A stretch of DNA of 64,000 bases from Erinaceus europaeus. Its lineage: Eukaryota > Chordata > Mammalia > Eulipotyphla > Erinaceidae. The translations under genes were made by a program, and so were the position numbers. The notes below the pieces were generated by a model. The model did no database searches and was not told where the DNA came from. It was given only the letters and a program-made list of their open reading frames with translations. The stretch is from contig NC_080185.1 of NCBI RefSeq assembly GCF_950295315.1, forward strand, positions 47,163,237-47,227,236, given 5' to 3'. Shown piece after piece: positions 42,812-54,124 of the stretch; the stretch's first letter is position 1, and each line of letters opens with the position of its first letter.

Positions 42812-43333
42812 TTTAATTCTTTCTTTCTTCCTTCCTTCCTTCCTTCCTTTCCTCCTCCTCCTCCTCCTTCTTCTTCTTCCACCCCTTCTCCTTATCCTCC
42901 TCCTCCTTCTCCTTCATCATCATCATCATTATCATCATCATCATCATCTTCTTCTCCTTCTTCTTCTTCTTCTTCTTCTTCTTCTTCTCCACCTTCTCCT
43001 CCTCCTCCTCCTTCTTCTTCCACCCCTTCTCCTCCTCCTCCTTCTTCTCCTTCATCATCATCTTCTTCTTCTTCCACCCCTTCTCCTTATCCTTTCCTCC
43101 TTCTTCTCCTTCATCATCATCATCGTCATCATCTTCTTCTCCACCTTCTCCTCCTCCTCCTTCTTCTTCCACCCCTTTTCCTCCTCCTCCTTCTTCTCCT
43201 TCATCAACATCATCATCTTCTTCTTCTTCCTCTTCCTCTTCTCCTCCACCTTCTCCTCCTCCTCCTTTTTTTCTCCTTCTTCTTCTTCTTCTCCTCCTCC
43301 TCCTCCTCCTTCTTTTTCTTCTTCTTCTCCATT
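42766..43333. repeat. Polypyrimidine tract (CTTT/CTT/CTC/TCA units)
   Basis: About 570 bp almost free of G and, outside TCATCA blocks, of A on the plus strand. Sub-blocks are TTTC repeats, CCTT, CTC/CTT mixtures and four TCATCATCA patches. A roughly 180-bp higher-order pattern (CTTCTTCCACCCCTTCTCC) recurs four or more times. The long frames in it are artefacts. Confidence 0.95.
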
Positions 43334-43334
43334 A

Positions 43335-43685
43335 TTTCTTCAACTCAGACCCAGAAGTAGGCAACTTAGCTGCCTGTCTGGCACTAGCCATCCCAGAATA
43401 AAGCCTTTAAGTCCCAGTTATCGTTCCCTCACTCCCTTCCTGGCCACAAGACACACGAGTCTGTACTCACCTGTGGCTTGGTGATCTTGTGCACTATTGG
43501 ATAAAAGTGTGTGCATGTATGTATGTGTGTACATGTGAATATTTGGAAATAGGTTTGGGCATTGAGAAATAGTAGCATAGAGCTTACAGAAAGGTATTAG
43601 ATTTGTTCGGGAGCTTTGTTTTCTATTCCAAAGTGTACAGAAAAAAATCTTGTAATTTCTCTAAATCTGTATTATTTTCCACCTC
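43335..43685. other. Unique DNA
   Basis: No gene recognised. A GTATGT/GTGTGT patch sits near 43520. Confidence 0.4.
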
Positions 43686-43689
43686 CAAT

Positions 43690-44035
43690 GCTTTACTCTT
43701 TTTCTTTTAGTCATATTTATTGTTTATTTTTCATGTTTATTGGGAGGAGAGTTAATGGTCTACAATCATTGACATATTGGTACACATTATGCCCTAGAAT
43801 CCCAAAGTTACTTCCCCCTCTTTCTCCAGAGTCCTTTGTTTTGATACAATATACCATGGCCAGTTTATGTTTCACTTTGTGTTCTCCTTCCAGGCTTTGT
43901 CTATTACAAATTGTGCTGCTATGAATATAGGTATACACAAATCTTTTTGGATGAGTATGCTTTGTTCCTTAGGATATATCCCCAGGAGACCCTGTCCCTA
44001 TTTATTATATCTCATTTTAAAGTGAGGTGTCATTA
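43690..44035 (-). mobile_element. Old L1 3' UTR with ORF2 scrap
   Basis: CCAGAGTCCTTTGTTTTGATACA is the older tail, joined at about 43890 to ORF2 antisense (ATTACAAATTGTGCTGCTATG). The normal sequence between them is deleted. Confidence 0.65.
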
Positions 44036-44074
44036 TTTTCCCCATGCTAAATGCTCTCTCCAAACATTCACATG

Positions 44075-44077
<3 letters not shown>

Positions 44078-44113
<36 letters not shown>
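44078..44113. repeat. (CA)n microsatellite
   Basis: About eighteen CA units. Confidence 0.95.
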
Positions 44114-44115
<2 letters not shown>

Positions 44116-44148
44116 ACATGCTCATACACTACTAGGGCCCTTCCCATC

Positions 44149-44990
44149 TTCTTCTTCTTCTAGCATTTGCCCTTCTTCCGTAGCCAGTCAACAGCGTCAG
44201 GTTGAGCCTGATGTAAAGTTTCGAGACCTCCTTTGAGTCTGGAGAGGTGGCAGTCATTGACTATGTGGGTCATAGTCTGTCTGAAGCCGCAGGGGCAGTT
44301 TGGGTCGTCTCTGGCTCCCCAGCGATGGAACATAGCGGTGCACCGGCCATGGCCTGTTCGATAGCGATTGAGGAGGGCCCAATCATAACGTGCTAGGTCA
44401 AAGCCGGGTTGACGCTTGCAGGGGTCTGTGATGAGGTGTTTGTTCTTTACCTCAGCTGACTGCCAACTCTGTTTCCAAGAGACTGGAACAGAGAAGTTCA
44501 GTGTAGGCATAGGGGACCAGATTGGGTGACGAGACATCAAGCGTTGGACAGGGTGGGCAAAGATATCCGCGTATATTGGCAGGTCCGGTTGAGCGTAGAC
44601 GTGGGAAATGAACTTAGATGATGCCGCATCCTGACGAATATCTGGCGGGGCGATGTTGCTAAGAACTGGCAGCCATGGAACCGGGGTGGAACGGATGGTT
44701 CCAGAAATTATCCTCATGGAGGAATATAATTTGGAATCGACCAAGTGGACATGGGGGCTACGGAACCATACTGGGACACAGTATTCTGCAGTGGAATAGC
44801 ATAATGCCAGAGATGATGATCGTAGTGTGGAAGCACTCGTGCCCCATGAGGAGCTGGCCAGTCTTGCAATGATGTTATTCCTCGTGCCCACCTTTGCTGC
44901 AGATTTTATGAGATGTTTGTGGAATGACAGGGTGCGATCAAGAGTAACGCCAAGACAGATTGGCTGGAATTCATGCCGGATTCTCGTATC
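44149..44990 (-). mobile_element. Jockey/CR1-like non-LTR retrotransposon, 5'-truncated copy 2
   Basis: It matches copy 1 over about 830 bp with a few percent differences, then stops abruptly at 44990 where L1 sequence begins. The 3' end is again right after the stop codon and continues into AGAAGAAGAAGAAG, a short microsatellite tail instead of poly(A). It lies in a gap of an older L1. Confidence 0.82.
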
Positions 44991-45002
44991 TCCTTCCTCC
45001 AT
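44160..45002 (-). pseudogene. Reverse-transcriptase C-terminal region (Jockey/CR1-like), copy 2
   Basis: An open frame of about 280 codons to the natural stop (TAG at 44160-44162). The first few codons come from flanking L1. It contains LGVTLDRTLSFHKHL, LCYSTAEYC, RIISGTIRSTPVPWLPVL and, near the end, LNRYRTGHGRCTAMFHRWG followed by CPCGFRQTMTHIVNDC, a C-x-C-x7-H-x4-C motif. The last residues (LETLHQAQPDAVDWL) are also typical of arthropod Jockey-like elements as I remember them. The frame has no stops over the part retained, which suggests youth, but the catalytic half is missing. Confidence 0.82.
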
Positions 45003-46640
45003 TAAATATTTTGGGCCTCTTTATCAAAAATTAGATGCCCATATATGTGGGGGTTTATTTCTGGGCTTTCAGTTTTGTTCCACTGGTGTTTGTATCTGTT
45101 TTTGTTCCAGTACTCTTCAGTCTTGATTATAATGATCTTGTAATATAGTTTGAGATCTAGGAATGTGATGTCTCCATTTCTGTTTCTTTTCCTCAAGACT
45201 GTTTTGCTATTCTAGGTGTTTTCTGGTTCCATATAAATGACTGTAATTTTTGTTCTATTCTCTTAAGGAAAATTAGTGGGACTTTGATGGTTATCACATT
45301 AAATTTGTATATGGCTCTGGGTAGAATATTCATTTTGATGATATTGATTTTTCCAGTCCATGAGCATGAGATATTCTATTTCTTTATATCATTTTCTATT
45401 TCTTTGAACAGTGACTCATAGTTTTCAGTATACAAGTCTTTCACTTCTTTGATTAGGTTTATTCCTAGCTATTTTATTGATTTTGCATGATTTTTTTGGA
45501 TTTATGTTGTGTCTATTGTGTCATCTCCCATATCATTTACAATTATATTTATTTTAGTCTTCTCCTTTTTTCTTTTTTCTTTTCTTTTAGTGAGCCTGGC
45601 TAAGGGTTTGTCAATTTTGTTTAATTTTTCAAAGAACCAACATTTGGCTTCACTAATCCTTTCTATGCTTCTATTTTCTATGTTGTTTATTTCCACCCTA
45701 ATTTTAGTGATTTTAGTTCTTCTGGTTGCTTTAGGGTTTCTTTATTCCTCTTCTTGTAAGTCTCTGAGGCTTGCAGTAAGGTTGTTTACTTGAGCTTTTT
45801 CTTGTTTTCTATTGTGTGCTTGTATGGCTACGAGTTTCCCTCTAAGTACTGCTTTAGTTGTGTCCCAAATATCTTAATATTTTAATAGCTCGTGTCTTCA
45901 TTTTCATTTTATTCTAGGAACATTTGAGTTTCTTGCTTGAGTTCCTCTTTGACCCAGAGATTGTTAAGCAGTGTGTTGTTGATTTTTCATATTTTGGGCC
46001 TTTTACTATTTTTCTGTTTGTTACTAAGTATTACCTTAATTCCACTGTGGTCTGAGAAGATGCTTGGGGTGATTTTAATGCTCTTTAATTTATTGATCCT
46101 GTCTTTGTGGCCTAACATATGGTCTAATCTTGAGTCTGTACCGTATGAAATTGAAAAGAATGTATACTCCAATTACTTGGGGTGTAGAACTCTGAAGATG
46201 TCTAGGTCTAGTCTATCCATCTCTTTGATTAATTCTTTTGTTTCTTTGTTGATTCTCTGCTTAGATGACCTAAGTGTGAGAGAGGGGTGTTGAAATCTCC
46301 TATTAATACTGTGTTACTATTGATGTATTTTTGTAGCTCTTTTAGTATGTGTTTGATGTATTTAAATGGAATCTCATTGGGTGCATATATGTTAATAGTT
46401 GTTAAGTCTTATTGGTGGATTGCTCCTCTGATCACTATTTAATGTCCATGCCTATCTTGTAATACTTTATTTATTTTAAAGTCTATTTTGTTGGAGATGA
46501 AAATAGTTGTTCCTGCCTTTTTTGTGGTCCATTAGCTTGTATGATAGTTTTCCATCCTCCTCACTTTGAGTCTGTGTTTGTCTTGTTAAGTCAGGTGGGA
46601 TTTCTGCAGATAGCATATGGTTCTACCAACATCTTGAGTA
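44991..46640 (-). mobile_element. L1 ORF2 fragment, middle part
   Basis: Antisense ORF2 from the post-RT region (RKRNRNGDITFLDLKLYYK at 45196-45130) up into RT and linker sequence near 46600. Many frameshifts and stops, with several short pieces in all three frames. Its downstream half is missing where the Jockey-like copy sits. Confidence 0.85.
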
Positions 46641-46799
46641 AGCCTGGAAACAAATTCAGTACTTTAGCCTCAACAAAAGAATGCAGCCCAACAGATACCT
46701 TGATTACAGCCATATGGAACTCCTAACCAAAGTACTAGGTGAACCCTGATGCATGCAGACTTCTGACTTACAGAAATATAGAACTGTGATTTAATGCAT

Positions 46800-46844
46800 T
46801 TGCAGATTTATTTTTTGTCATCACCTAGAGTTCATTGCTTCAAG

Positions 46845-46905
<61 letters not shown>

Positions 46906-47022
46906 TTGAAGATCCCTCAGTGATTTAGTTCTCCCATATGGTGTACCAGTGACTCAAACTTGGGGCACCCACATGGCAAAACAGAAATTTTCCCATTTGA
47001 GCTCTGTCACTGGCATCTAAAT
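46800..47022 (-). mobile_element. SINE with expanded (GA)n body
   Basis: CACCTAGAGTTCATTGC tail module and a B-box-like GACTCAAACTTGGGGCACC, interrupted by a GA microsatellite at 46850-46903. It splits the MLT1. Confidence 0.55.
46850..46903. repeat. (GA)n microsatellite
   Basis: About 26 GA units, one AAAG interruption. Confidence 0.95.
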
Positions 47023-47094
47023 CTGTAATGTTTAAACTACTAAGTTTGTAACAGTTTTTATGGCAGCACTGGAAAACAAATACTTTACCTTTTT

Positions 47095-47235
47095 GAAAAA
47101 TAAATTCCAGTTCCCTCATTTGCAGAATGGAGGCTGTACTGGTTCAGAAGATTTCTGTGAACATTAATCATATTGGTTATATTAATTTAGCCCAGTATTT
47201 GACATATATTAAGTGCTCAATAAAATGGTACCTAG
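47095..47235 (+). mobile_element. MIR 3' part
   Basis: TTCCCTCATTTGCAGAATGG and CAGTATTTGACATATATTAAGTGCTCAATAAA follow the MIR order. Confidence 0.6.
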
Positions 47236-47239
47236 TATT

Positions 47240-47790
47240 ACTTTCTACTGTCTCTGTTTCTACCGACTGATAATTCCTTAATTGCTCTCTTCAGTCCACT
47301 CCTGTTTCTTGGAGTTCCAAAGAGATATTGAGTCAGGTAAATTGTAAGAACTATTACATGTGAGTCTGGGGAAGAGAAAATGTATTTGGATTTTGGATTT
47401 CACAGTGTGTTAACTCTGATGTATTATGTAACATATCCATAGGAAAGGTGTTTGGAAGAATATATACTGGCTTGTTAGCAGTGATTATTTATGGCAATCG
47501 GACTTTTGCTTTCTTTCATGTTTTTGGCATTTCAAATCTTATACAGAAACATATGTTGTTTTTATAATATAATAAATGTGTTTTAGTTTTCCTATCATCT
47601 TTTAAAATATATTTATTTTATTGAGGCAACAGTTTATAGAAGTGTTTGTTTTTTATGGACACAATTTCATACCTCTTTAAAATATGTGTTGCCATAACAT
47701 AAGCTACTTTTTAATTAAATATACCATGATGTAGCTTGAACACTACTCTTGACCAAGATGTAAATAGTAAATGTAGTGTAAATGAACTTT
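47240..47790. other. Unique DNA
   Basis: No gene or repeat recognised. Confidence 0.4.
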
Positions 47791-47794
47791 ATTT

Positions 47795-48005
47795 TTCTAA
47801 TTTTATTTATTTATTTTTTTTTGGTAGAGTTAGAGAGAATTTGAGACAAGAGGAGGAGATAGAGAAAAAGACAGAGAGACACCTACAGTCCTGTTTCACT
47901 ATTTGTGAAGCTTTCCCCCTGCAGGTGGGGACCAGGGGCTTGAACCTGGGTCCTTGCATGCTGTAATGTGTGTGCTTAATCAAGTGCACCACTGCCTGAT
48001 CCCTG
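47795..48005 (-). mobile_element. tRNA-derived SINE, second subfamily
   Basis: GAAGCTTTCCCCCTGCAGGTGGGGACC and GGCTTGAACCTGGG with head CACCACTGCCTGATCCC. Confidence 0.85.
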
Positions 48006-48009
48006 GTCC

Positions 48010-48750
48010 TGGGCCTTTCTATTGCATCCCAAAACAGCTAGAAATACTGTAGTTTGGAGACTGTGATTAATTGCACAGCTCACTTCCATACATTTACTTC
48101 ATGACAATCTCTTTTGTGATACTGTTGAGTCAATGAGGCAAGAAATATTTGTTTTCTCAGTTTGGACGATCTCTGTGGGAACCAGTTAAGAAACTTTGAA
48201 CTTACCTGTCATTGAAAAGAAGGAATCTTTCGGATGAGCAGAGTAAGAATTTTTTTTTTTCAAATCAATGAGGTGTGATGTTCCCCCACCTGACCTACTG
48301 CTAGATTATAAATAGTTGAGAGAGGAAAAAAAAGTCACTCCTGGATAAATTCAGAACTCAAATTTCACTACATTTTAAAATTAATCCAAACTTCCTTTTC
48401 TTTTCTCTTTTTGAAATCCCATTCTTAAATCTTTCTATGTATTCTTTCTTAAATCTTTATATGTATAGGACTAAATATTCATGCCTATGTATTGAAACTG
48501 TTTTAAGACCTACTGTGCTACAAAATTACCACTGTTAAGTCCCCTATACCCTTGAGTCAATCATGAGAATTTGGAAGTAAAGAATTACAGCAAAGACAAT
48601 TTCCAGTAAATACCAGGTTACACACGAAGCTTCCTTTGTAAAGCCTCACTGGTTAATCTATCTTAAGGTTTTGCCTTATTTAGCCTCTTGAACTGGGCAA
48701 GCTGTTTTGGGTCTTCTTTTCTGGCCAGAGGGGAAAGTTAGTGTGTTGCC
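48010..48750. other. Unique DNA
   Basis: No gene recognised. TTCTTAAATCTTT recurs at 48422 and 48446 as a short direct repeat. Confidence 0.4.
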
Positions 48751-48754
48751 TTCT

Positions 48755-50720
48755 TTTTTATTATTGATTTAATAATGATCACAATACCATAGAGTAAGAG
48801 GCGTACAATTCCATACAGTTCCCACTACCAGAGTTCTGTATCCCATCCCCTCCATTGGAAGGTATCCTATTTTTTTATTCCTCTGAGAACATGGAACCAG
48901 GATCATTATTGGGTGCAGAAGGTGAAAGGTCTGGCTTCTGTGATTGCTTCTCCGCTGGACACGGGCAATGGCAGGTTGATCCATACTCCCATCCTGTTTC
49001 TATCTTTCCCTAGTCAGACAAGGCTCTGGGGTTTCAAGGTACATTGGTGAAGTTATCTGCCCAGGGTATTCAGGTTAGCATCATGGTAGCATCTGTAACT
49101 TGGTGGCTGAAAAAGCATTAAAATAGGAAGCAGAACAAATTGTTTAATAATCATGAACCTCCACCAATGTGTCCTGGAGCTTAGCTTCCCCAGAGACACA
49201 CCCTACTATGGAAAGAGAGAGGCAGACTGGGAGCATGGACCGACCAGTCAACGCCCATGTTCAGCGGGGAAGCAATTACAGAAGCCAGACCTTCTACCTT
49301 CTGCAACCCTCAATGACCCTGGGTCCATGCTCCCAGAGGGATAGAGAATGGGAAAGCTATTGGAGGAGGGGGTGGGATATGGAGACTGGGTGGTGGGAAT
49401 TGTGTGGAGTTGTACCCCTCCTACCCTATGGTTTTGTTAATTAATCCTTTCTTAAATAAAAAAAAATAAAAAATAATAATCATGAACCTAAAGGCAAGAA
49501 TATAGCAGTTGAGATTTGGGGTTTCCATTTTGGAAGAATCTAGTAGGTCTATTTTTGGTATATTCTAAGGGGCTCATGACTTCACTAATTTTTGTCTGAG
49601 TCTGATAGCTAACATGCAACTGTGCCAAAGGTATTGTCTGGGGAGATGGTGTCAGTGTTGGAAACAAGACTAGTAAGCTGGATCAGGGCAGAGAGTGGCT
49701 CCCAAATATGGGAAAAGTATATAAATACTATTAGATATAAACCCCCATATATTTGATGGCCCATATTCAGCATAGGAGCCTGTGTAACCTCTGCATCCCT
49801 GTAGATCTGAGTTCACATTCTGTGCTAATAGCTAGGAACATTCTAGGCTGCAGAGTATGTTGATCCGACCTCCCTTCGGAGAATCGGGCAGACCCTACCA
49901 TTGTTGATCCGTACTGAGGGCAAGGTCCTGTAGAGGCCCTAAAGAGTGTTTATGATGTTCATGATGAAGATGACCAGTAACTGTGGAGAGTGGGTTTTGT
50001 TAGAGGTCTAGGCACAACATGTCTATGTGGGAATCCCAGGATTCCCTGACTAGGGCCCTGGGTGATTGGGTGGCTTGGTAGTGACCAAAAGAGCCATCAT
50101 TGAAGTATGCTGGTCTCTTTCACTTATTCAGCTTTTGTAGTCCTTACTTTGTCTGACAAGGTTAGCCTTGGAGTGATTGAGGGAAGTGAAATAGGAAGTA
50201 GGTAAAGAGGGTATCTAGGTCTAAGTAGAAACTATTTGATTAAGTACTTTATGGTACCTAATTTTAAAAAGTGTTGGGTTTTTTTTTTAGGTCTTTCTAC
50301 TTGCTTGCTGCATTTATTGAGTCACTGCAAACTATTGTGCACTTTTGCTTTAAGGTATATATTTTCCCTTAACTTATGGATACATGTGCACATGTGTTCT
50401 ATCTCACTGGCCTGGTTTATATCTAGGTTCTGTGGTTTTGTTAGGAAGTGTGCCACCCAAAATGGAATTAAGGAGTCTCATGAGCTAGGAAAGGTGTCAC
50501 CAGAGTAATGGAGCGGAAGGGCTGACATTTTGCACCTGGTGTCTCTGGATACTGTCTGTAATGAAACATGCTTAGGTGGTACTGGTTGCATTGATTTGGC
50601 TAGGATCAGCAGATGCAGTATCAAATGGTATGGATCTAGAGAATGGCCCAGAATTTCCAGGACTGGGAGAAACATGGGCATTATAGAGAATGGGGAAGGT
50701 CCCTGCTTTCTAAGGACGTT
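48755..50720 (-). mobile_element. L1 3' UTR, near full length, split by a young L1 tail
   Basis: The 3' UTR order is complete, from the ATTGATTTAATAATGATCAC tail to the GAATGGGGAAGGTCCCTGC region. An inserted plus-strand L1 end occupies 49161-49474. Confidence 0.85.
49161..49474 (+). mobile_element. Young L1 3' end in opposite orientation
   Basis: About 290 bp of 3' UTR plus an A-rich tail, bracketed by identical copies of AATAATCATGAACCT (49146-49160 and 49475-49489). The perfect target duplication indicates a recent event. Confidence 0.93.
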
Positions 50721-50724
50721 CTAG

Positions 50725-50995
50725 AATTGAATCGCTTTCTACCTCAGAGATCAAGAAGCATTCAAAATAAATTCAAAGATTTCTTAATCCATTCCCACTG
50801 AGGTTGCAAACAAAGCAGAACAAATCTTTTCCTGCCTTATTGTTCTTAAAGTCTCCCAAGGGAGATCGTCACTACACAAGCATGTCAAGTAATAAATTGT
50901 GAAATTAACTCCAGTATCCAAGCTCTAAAGGATTGTCTTCATCTCTCCTTTCTCTCTATCTCTTTTCATCTCCTTAATGTAAAGAATGAAAAAAA
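50725..50995. other. Unassigned spacer
   Basis: No gene recognised. Confidence 0.35.
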
Positions 50996-50999
50996 AATA

Positions 51000-51300
51000 T
51001 CTGCGAGTCTGGCAGTAGTGCAGCGGATTAAGCGAAGGTGCCGTAAAGCGCAAGGACTGGTGTAAGGATCCAGATATGAGCCCCTGGCTCCCCATCTGCA
51101 GGGAGGAAGGTCACTTCACAAGTGTGAGACATGTCTACAGGTGCCTATCTTTCTCTCCCCCTCTATGTCTTCCCCTCCTCTCTCCATGACTCTCTGTCCT
51201 ATCCAACAATGACAACATCAATAACAACAATATTAACTACAACAATAAAAAACAACAAGGGCTACAATGGGAATAAATAAATAAATATTTTAAAAAATGA
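51000..51300 (+). mobile_element. tRNA-derived SINE, sense strand
   Basis: GTCTGGCAGTAGTGCAGCGGATTAAGCG head, ATATGAGCCCCTGGC at the B-box position (mutated), CT-rich body and a CAACAATAAAAAACAAC...AAATAAATATT tail. Confidence 0.88.
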
Positions 51301-51369
51301 AAAAATATATCCAGGTGAAGCCACTCAGTGAAGGTTATTCCTATGGGAGGTTCTTGGTTCAGTTCCCCT

Positions 51370-52650
51370 GGTTTAAAAAAAAATCTTTCTGACTTAGCTC
51401 ACTTAACATAATTCCTTCTAGCTCCGACCAAGATGGGTCAGAGAAAGTGGGTTCATTGTTCTGAATAGCTGCACAGTATTCCATTGTGTATATATCACAG
51501 TTTTCTCAGCCACTCATCTGGTGTTGGGCACCTGGGTTGTTTCCAGGTTTTACCTATTACAAATTGTGCTACTATGAACATAGGCATACACATATCTTTT
51601 TGGTTGGGTGTTATGGAGTCCTTGGAATATATCACTAGGAGAGGAATTACTGGGTCATATGAAAGGTCCATGTCTAGCCTTGTAAAAGTTCTTTAGGCTG
51701 CTCTCCACAGAGGTCAGACCAATTCACATACCCACCAGCAGTGCAGAAGGGTTTCTTTCTCCCCACAGTCTCTCCAGCATTTTCTGTTGCTGTCCTCTTT
51801 GATGTATGCCATTCTCCCAGGGGTGAGGTGGTATCTCCATGTTGTCTTTATTTACGTTTCTCTGACAAACGGCGACCTTAAGCTGAATATGGGCCCCAGA
51901 CCAAATCAAATCAATGGGGTTTACAGTCAACAATATTTATACCCTTTCCCTGTATTAGGGAGCTACTCTCTTCCCCTGATCCTGTATTAGGGAGCTACTC
52001 TCTTCCCTGATCCAGCTTTCTGTCCCCTTTCCATCAATGACATCACCTCCCTAGACAGTAACTTGGATTCACCTGTATATTAGATTTCAGGCTCAGAGAA
52101 AAAAAAAACTAGTATAGCTACAGGCCCTTTGAAATATAACTAAAGTATGCCTACTAGTTATATAAAAAATGGAGGACACCCCAACACTTCATCTACACTA
52201 TTCCAGCCTTTAGGTCTATGACTGGTCAATAATTTGTTTGGCTTCATATGTTAAATCTTTTCTCAGCCACCAGGTTCCAGAAGCTAGCATGATGCTGACC
52301 AGACTTCCCTGGACAGACGACCCCACCAATATGTCCTGGAGCTGTGATTCCCCACAGCCCCACCCTACTAGGGAAAGAGAGAGGCAGACTGGGAGTATGG
52401 ATTTACCAGTCAACACCCATGTTCAGTGGGGAAGCAATTACAGAAGCCAGACCTTCCACCTTCTGCATCCTACAATGACCTTGGGTCCATACTTCCAGAG
52501 GGATAAAGAATAAGAAAGCTATTAGGGGATGGGATAGGATACAGAGATCTGGTGGTGGGAATTGTATGGAGTTGTACCCCTCTTGTCCTATGGTTTTGTT
52601 AATGTCTCCACCCTTTTTTTTAACTAAATAAATAAAATTTAAAAAAATAA
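51370..52650 (+). mobile_element. Twin-primed L1 (5' part inverted)
   Basis: 51370-51885 is ORF2 end in antisense. At 51886 the strand switches and L1 3' UTR runs in sense to an A-rich tail at 52650. The inverted piece directly adjoining a sense 3' part is the hallmark of twin priming during L1 insertion. A stretch of L1 is missing at the junction. A 23-bp repeat (CCTGTATTAGGGAGCTACTC) occurs twice at about 51950 and 51981. Confidence 0.75.
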
Positions 52651-52654
52651 AAAA

Positions 52655-52835
52655 AGAAGCCAGACCTTCCAAGACCTTCTGCATCCCACAGTGGCCTTGG
52701 GTCCATACTACCAGAGTATTAAAGAATAGGAAAGCTATCAGGGGAGGGGATGTGATACAAAGTTCTGGTGGTGGGAATTGTGTGGAGTTGTACCCCTCTT
52801 ATCCTATGGTTTTGTCAGTGTTTCCTATATATAAT
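52655..52835 (+). mobile_element. L1 3' end, second copy in tandem
   Basis: GCATCCCACAGTGGCCTTGGG to GGTTTTGTCAGTGTTTCC repeats the last 180 bp of the L1 just upstream, but from a different subfamily. Confidence 0.8.
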
Positions 52836-52839
52836 CTCA

Positions 52840-53230
52840 TCTCTCCTAGTGTTTAATGATAGCAAATCCCATGTCTGCGTTCATTATTATACTGCTGTGT
52901 CTACCACAGAGCATGGCCCAGAGTAGAAGATCAAACATATGCCAAATGAATGATCTTAGAATTTATATAGTCATTACACAGATATGTATTTATTTACAAT
53001 TTTGATAACTGTTTGGAATGAGACTTTAGGGCTCAATAGAAATATGTAAGGAAAGAACTAAGTTGTTTTTTTAGTTGTAGCAGGCACTGCCTTACTGTGT
53101 GCAGCAACTTCAGCAATGTGTAAAATTTTTTTTCTGTTTGTATGATCCCTTCAACTTTAGAATCAGTGGAGAGGAGAGCTTGAACAGCTGGATGGTAACT
53201 GCCAAGGAGAAGGAACATATTTATTTATTT
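52840..53230. other. Unique DNA with a possible L2/MIR end
   Basis: CAGAGCATGGCCCAGAGTAG...GCCAAATGAATGATC at 52905-52955 looks like an L2-type end. Otherwise no feature. Confidence 0.4.
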
Positions 53231-53232
53231 TT

Positions 53233-54105
53233 TAAATTTCTTTATTGGGGAATTAATGTTTTACATTCGACAGGAAATATAATAGTTTGTATATGTATAA
53301 CATTTCTCAGTTTTCCATATAATAATACAACCCCCACTAGGTCCTCTGACATACTTTTTGGACCTGTATTTTCCTCCACCCACCCACCCCAGAGTCTTTG
53401 TCATTTTTTTATGGGGTGAAGGGACATGTAAACTATTAAATGGTTTACTACTAATAATTTTTAAAGGTTTTATTATTTATTTATTTTTGCTTCTTTATTG
53501 GGGGAATTAATGTTTTAAATTTGATGGTAAATACAATAGTTTGTACATGCATAACATTTCTCAGTTTTCCGAATAACAATACAACCTCCAGTAGGTCTTC
53601 TGTCATCCTTTTTGGATCTGTACTCTCCCCCCCCCACTCACCCCAGAGTCTTTTACTTTGGCCCAATACACCAACTAATAATTTATTATTATTGTTTTCT
53701 AAATTTTTAATATTTATTTATTTTCCCTTTTGTTGCCCTTGTTTTTTTAAATTTCTTTATTGGAGAATTAATGTTTTACATTAGACAGTAAATACAATAG
53801 TTTGTACATGCATAACATTTCTCAGTTTTCCATATAACAATACATATATACCATATGTAATGGCATTGCATATGGTATATATGTATTGTTATATGGAAAA
53901 CATTCATATTGTTATATGAAAAATATTGTTATACATTTTCATATATACCCCCTTTAGGTCTTCTGTCATCCTTCGTGGACCTGTATTCTCCCCATCCCCC
54001 TACCACCCACTCCAGAGTCTTTTACTTTGGGGCAATACGCCAATTCCAGTTCAGGTTCTACTTGTGCTTTCTCTTCTGATCTTGTTTTTCAACTTCTGCC
54101 TGAGA
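53233..54105 (-). mobile_element. Three stacked copies of an old L1 3' UTR
   Basis: Units at about 53233-53415, 53495-53690 and 53745-54105 each begin with TTTCTTTATTGG(G)G(A)GAATTAATGTTTTA and run to CCAGAGTCTTT. All are in the same orientation, which suggests repeated insertion into A-rich tails or local duplication. Confidence 0.75.
53826..53900. repeat. Perfect 32-bp inverted repeat (hairpin)
   Basis: Arms 53826-53857 and 53869-53900 are exact reverse complements with an 11-base loop (TAATGGCATTG). The left arm starts in normal L1 sequence. A partial third copy of the arm follows at 53907-53922. The extra block is absent from the two sister copies. Confidence 0.95.
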
Positions 54106-54124
54106 GTAAGAGGAGAAGGAATAT

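Larger units (their letters stand above)
46645..47085 (+). mobile_element. MLT1-type LTR fragment split by a SINE
   Basis: GCAGACTTCTGACTTACAGAAATATAGAACTGTG at the left and ACTACTAAGTTTGTAACAGTTTTTATGGCAGCAC at the right are the sense 3' part of an MLT1 LTR. Confidence 0.6.

Noticed and set aside
42626..43360. Open frame of 244 codons, Ser/Pro/Leu-rich
   Set aside because: It is the translation of a simple polypyrimidine tract. The opposite strand gives equally long Glu/Lys frames.
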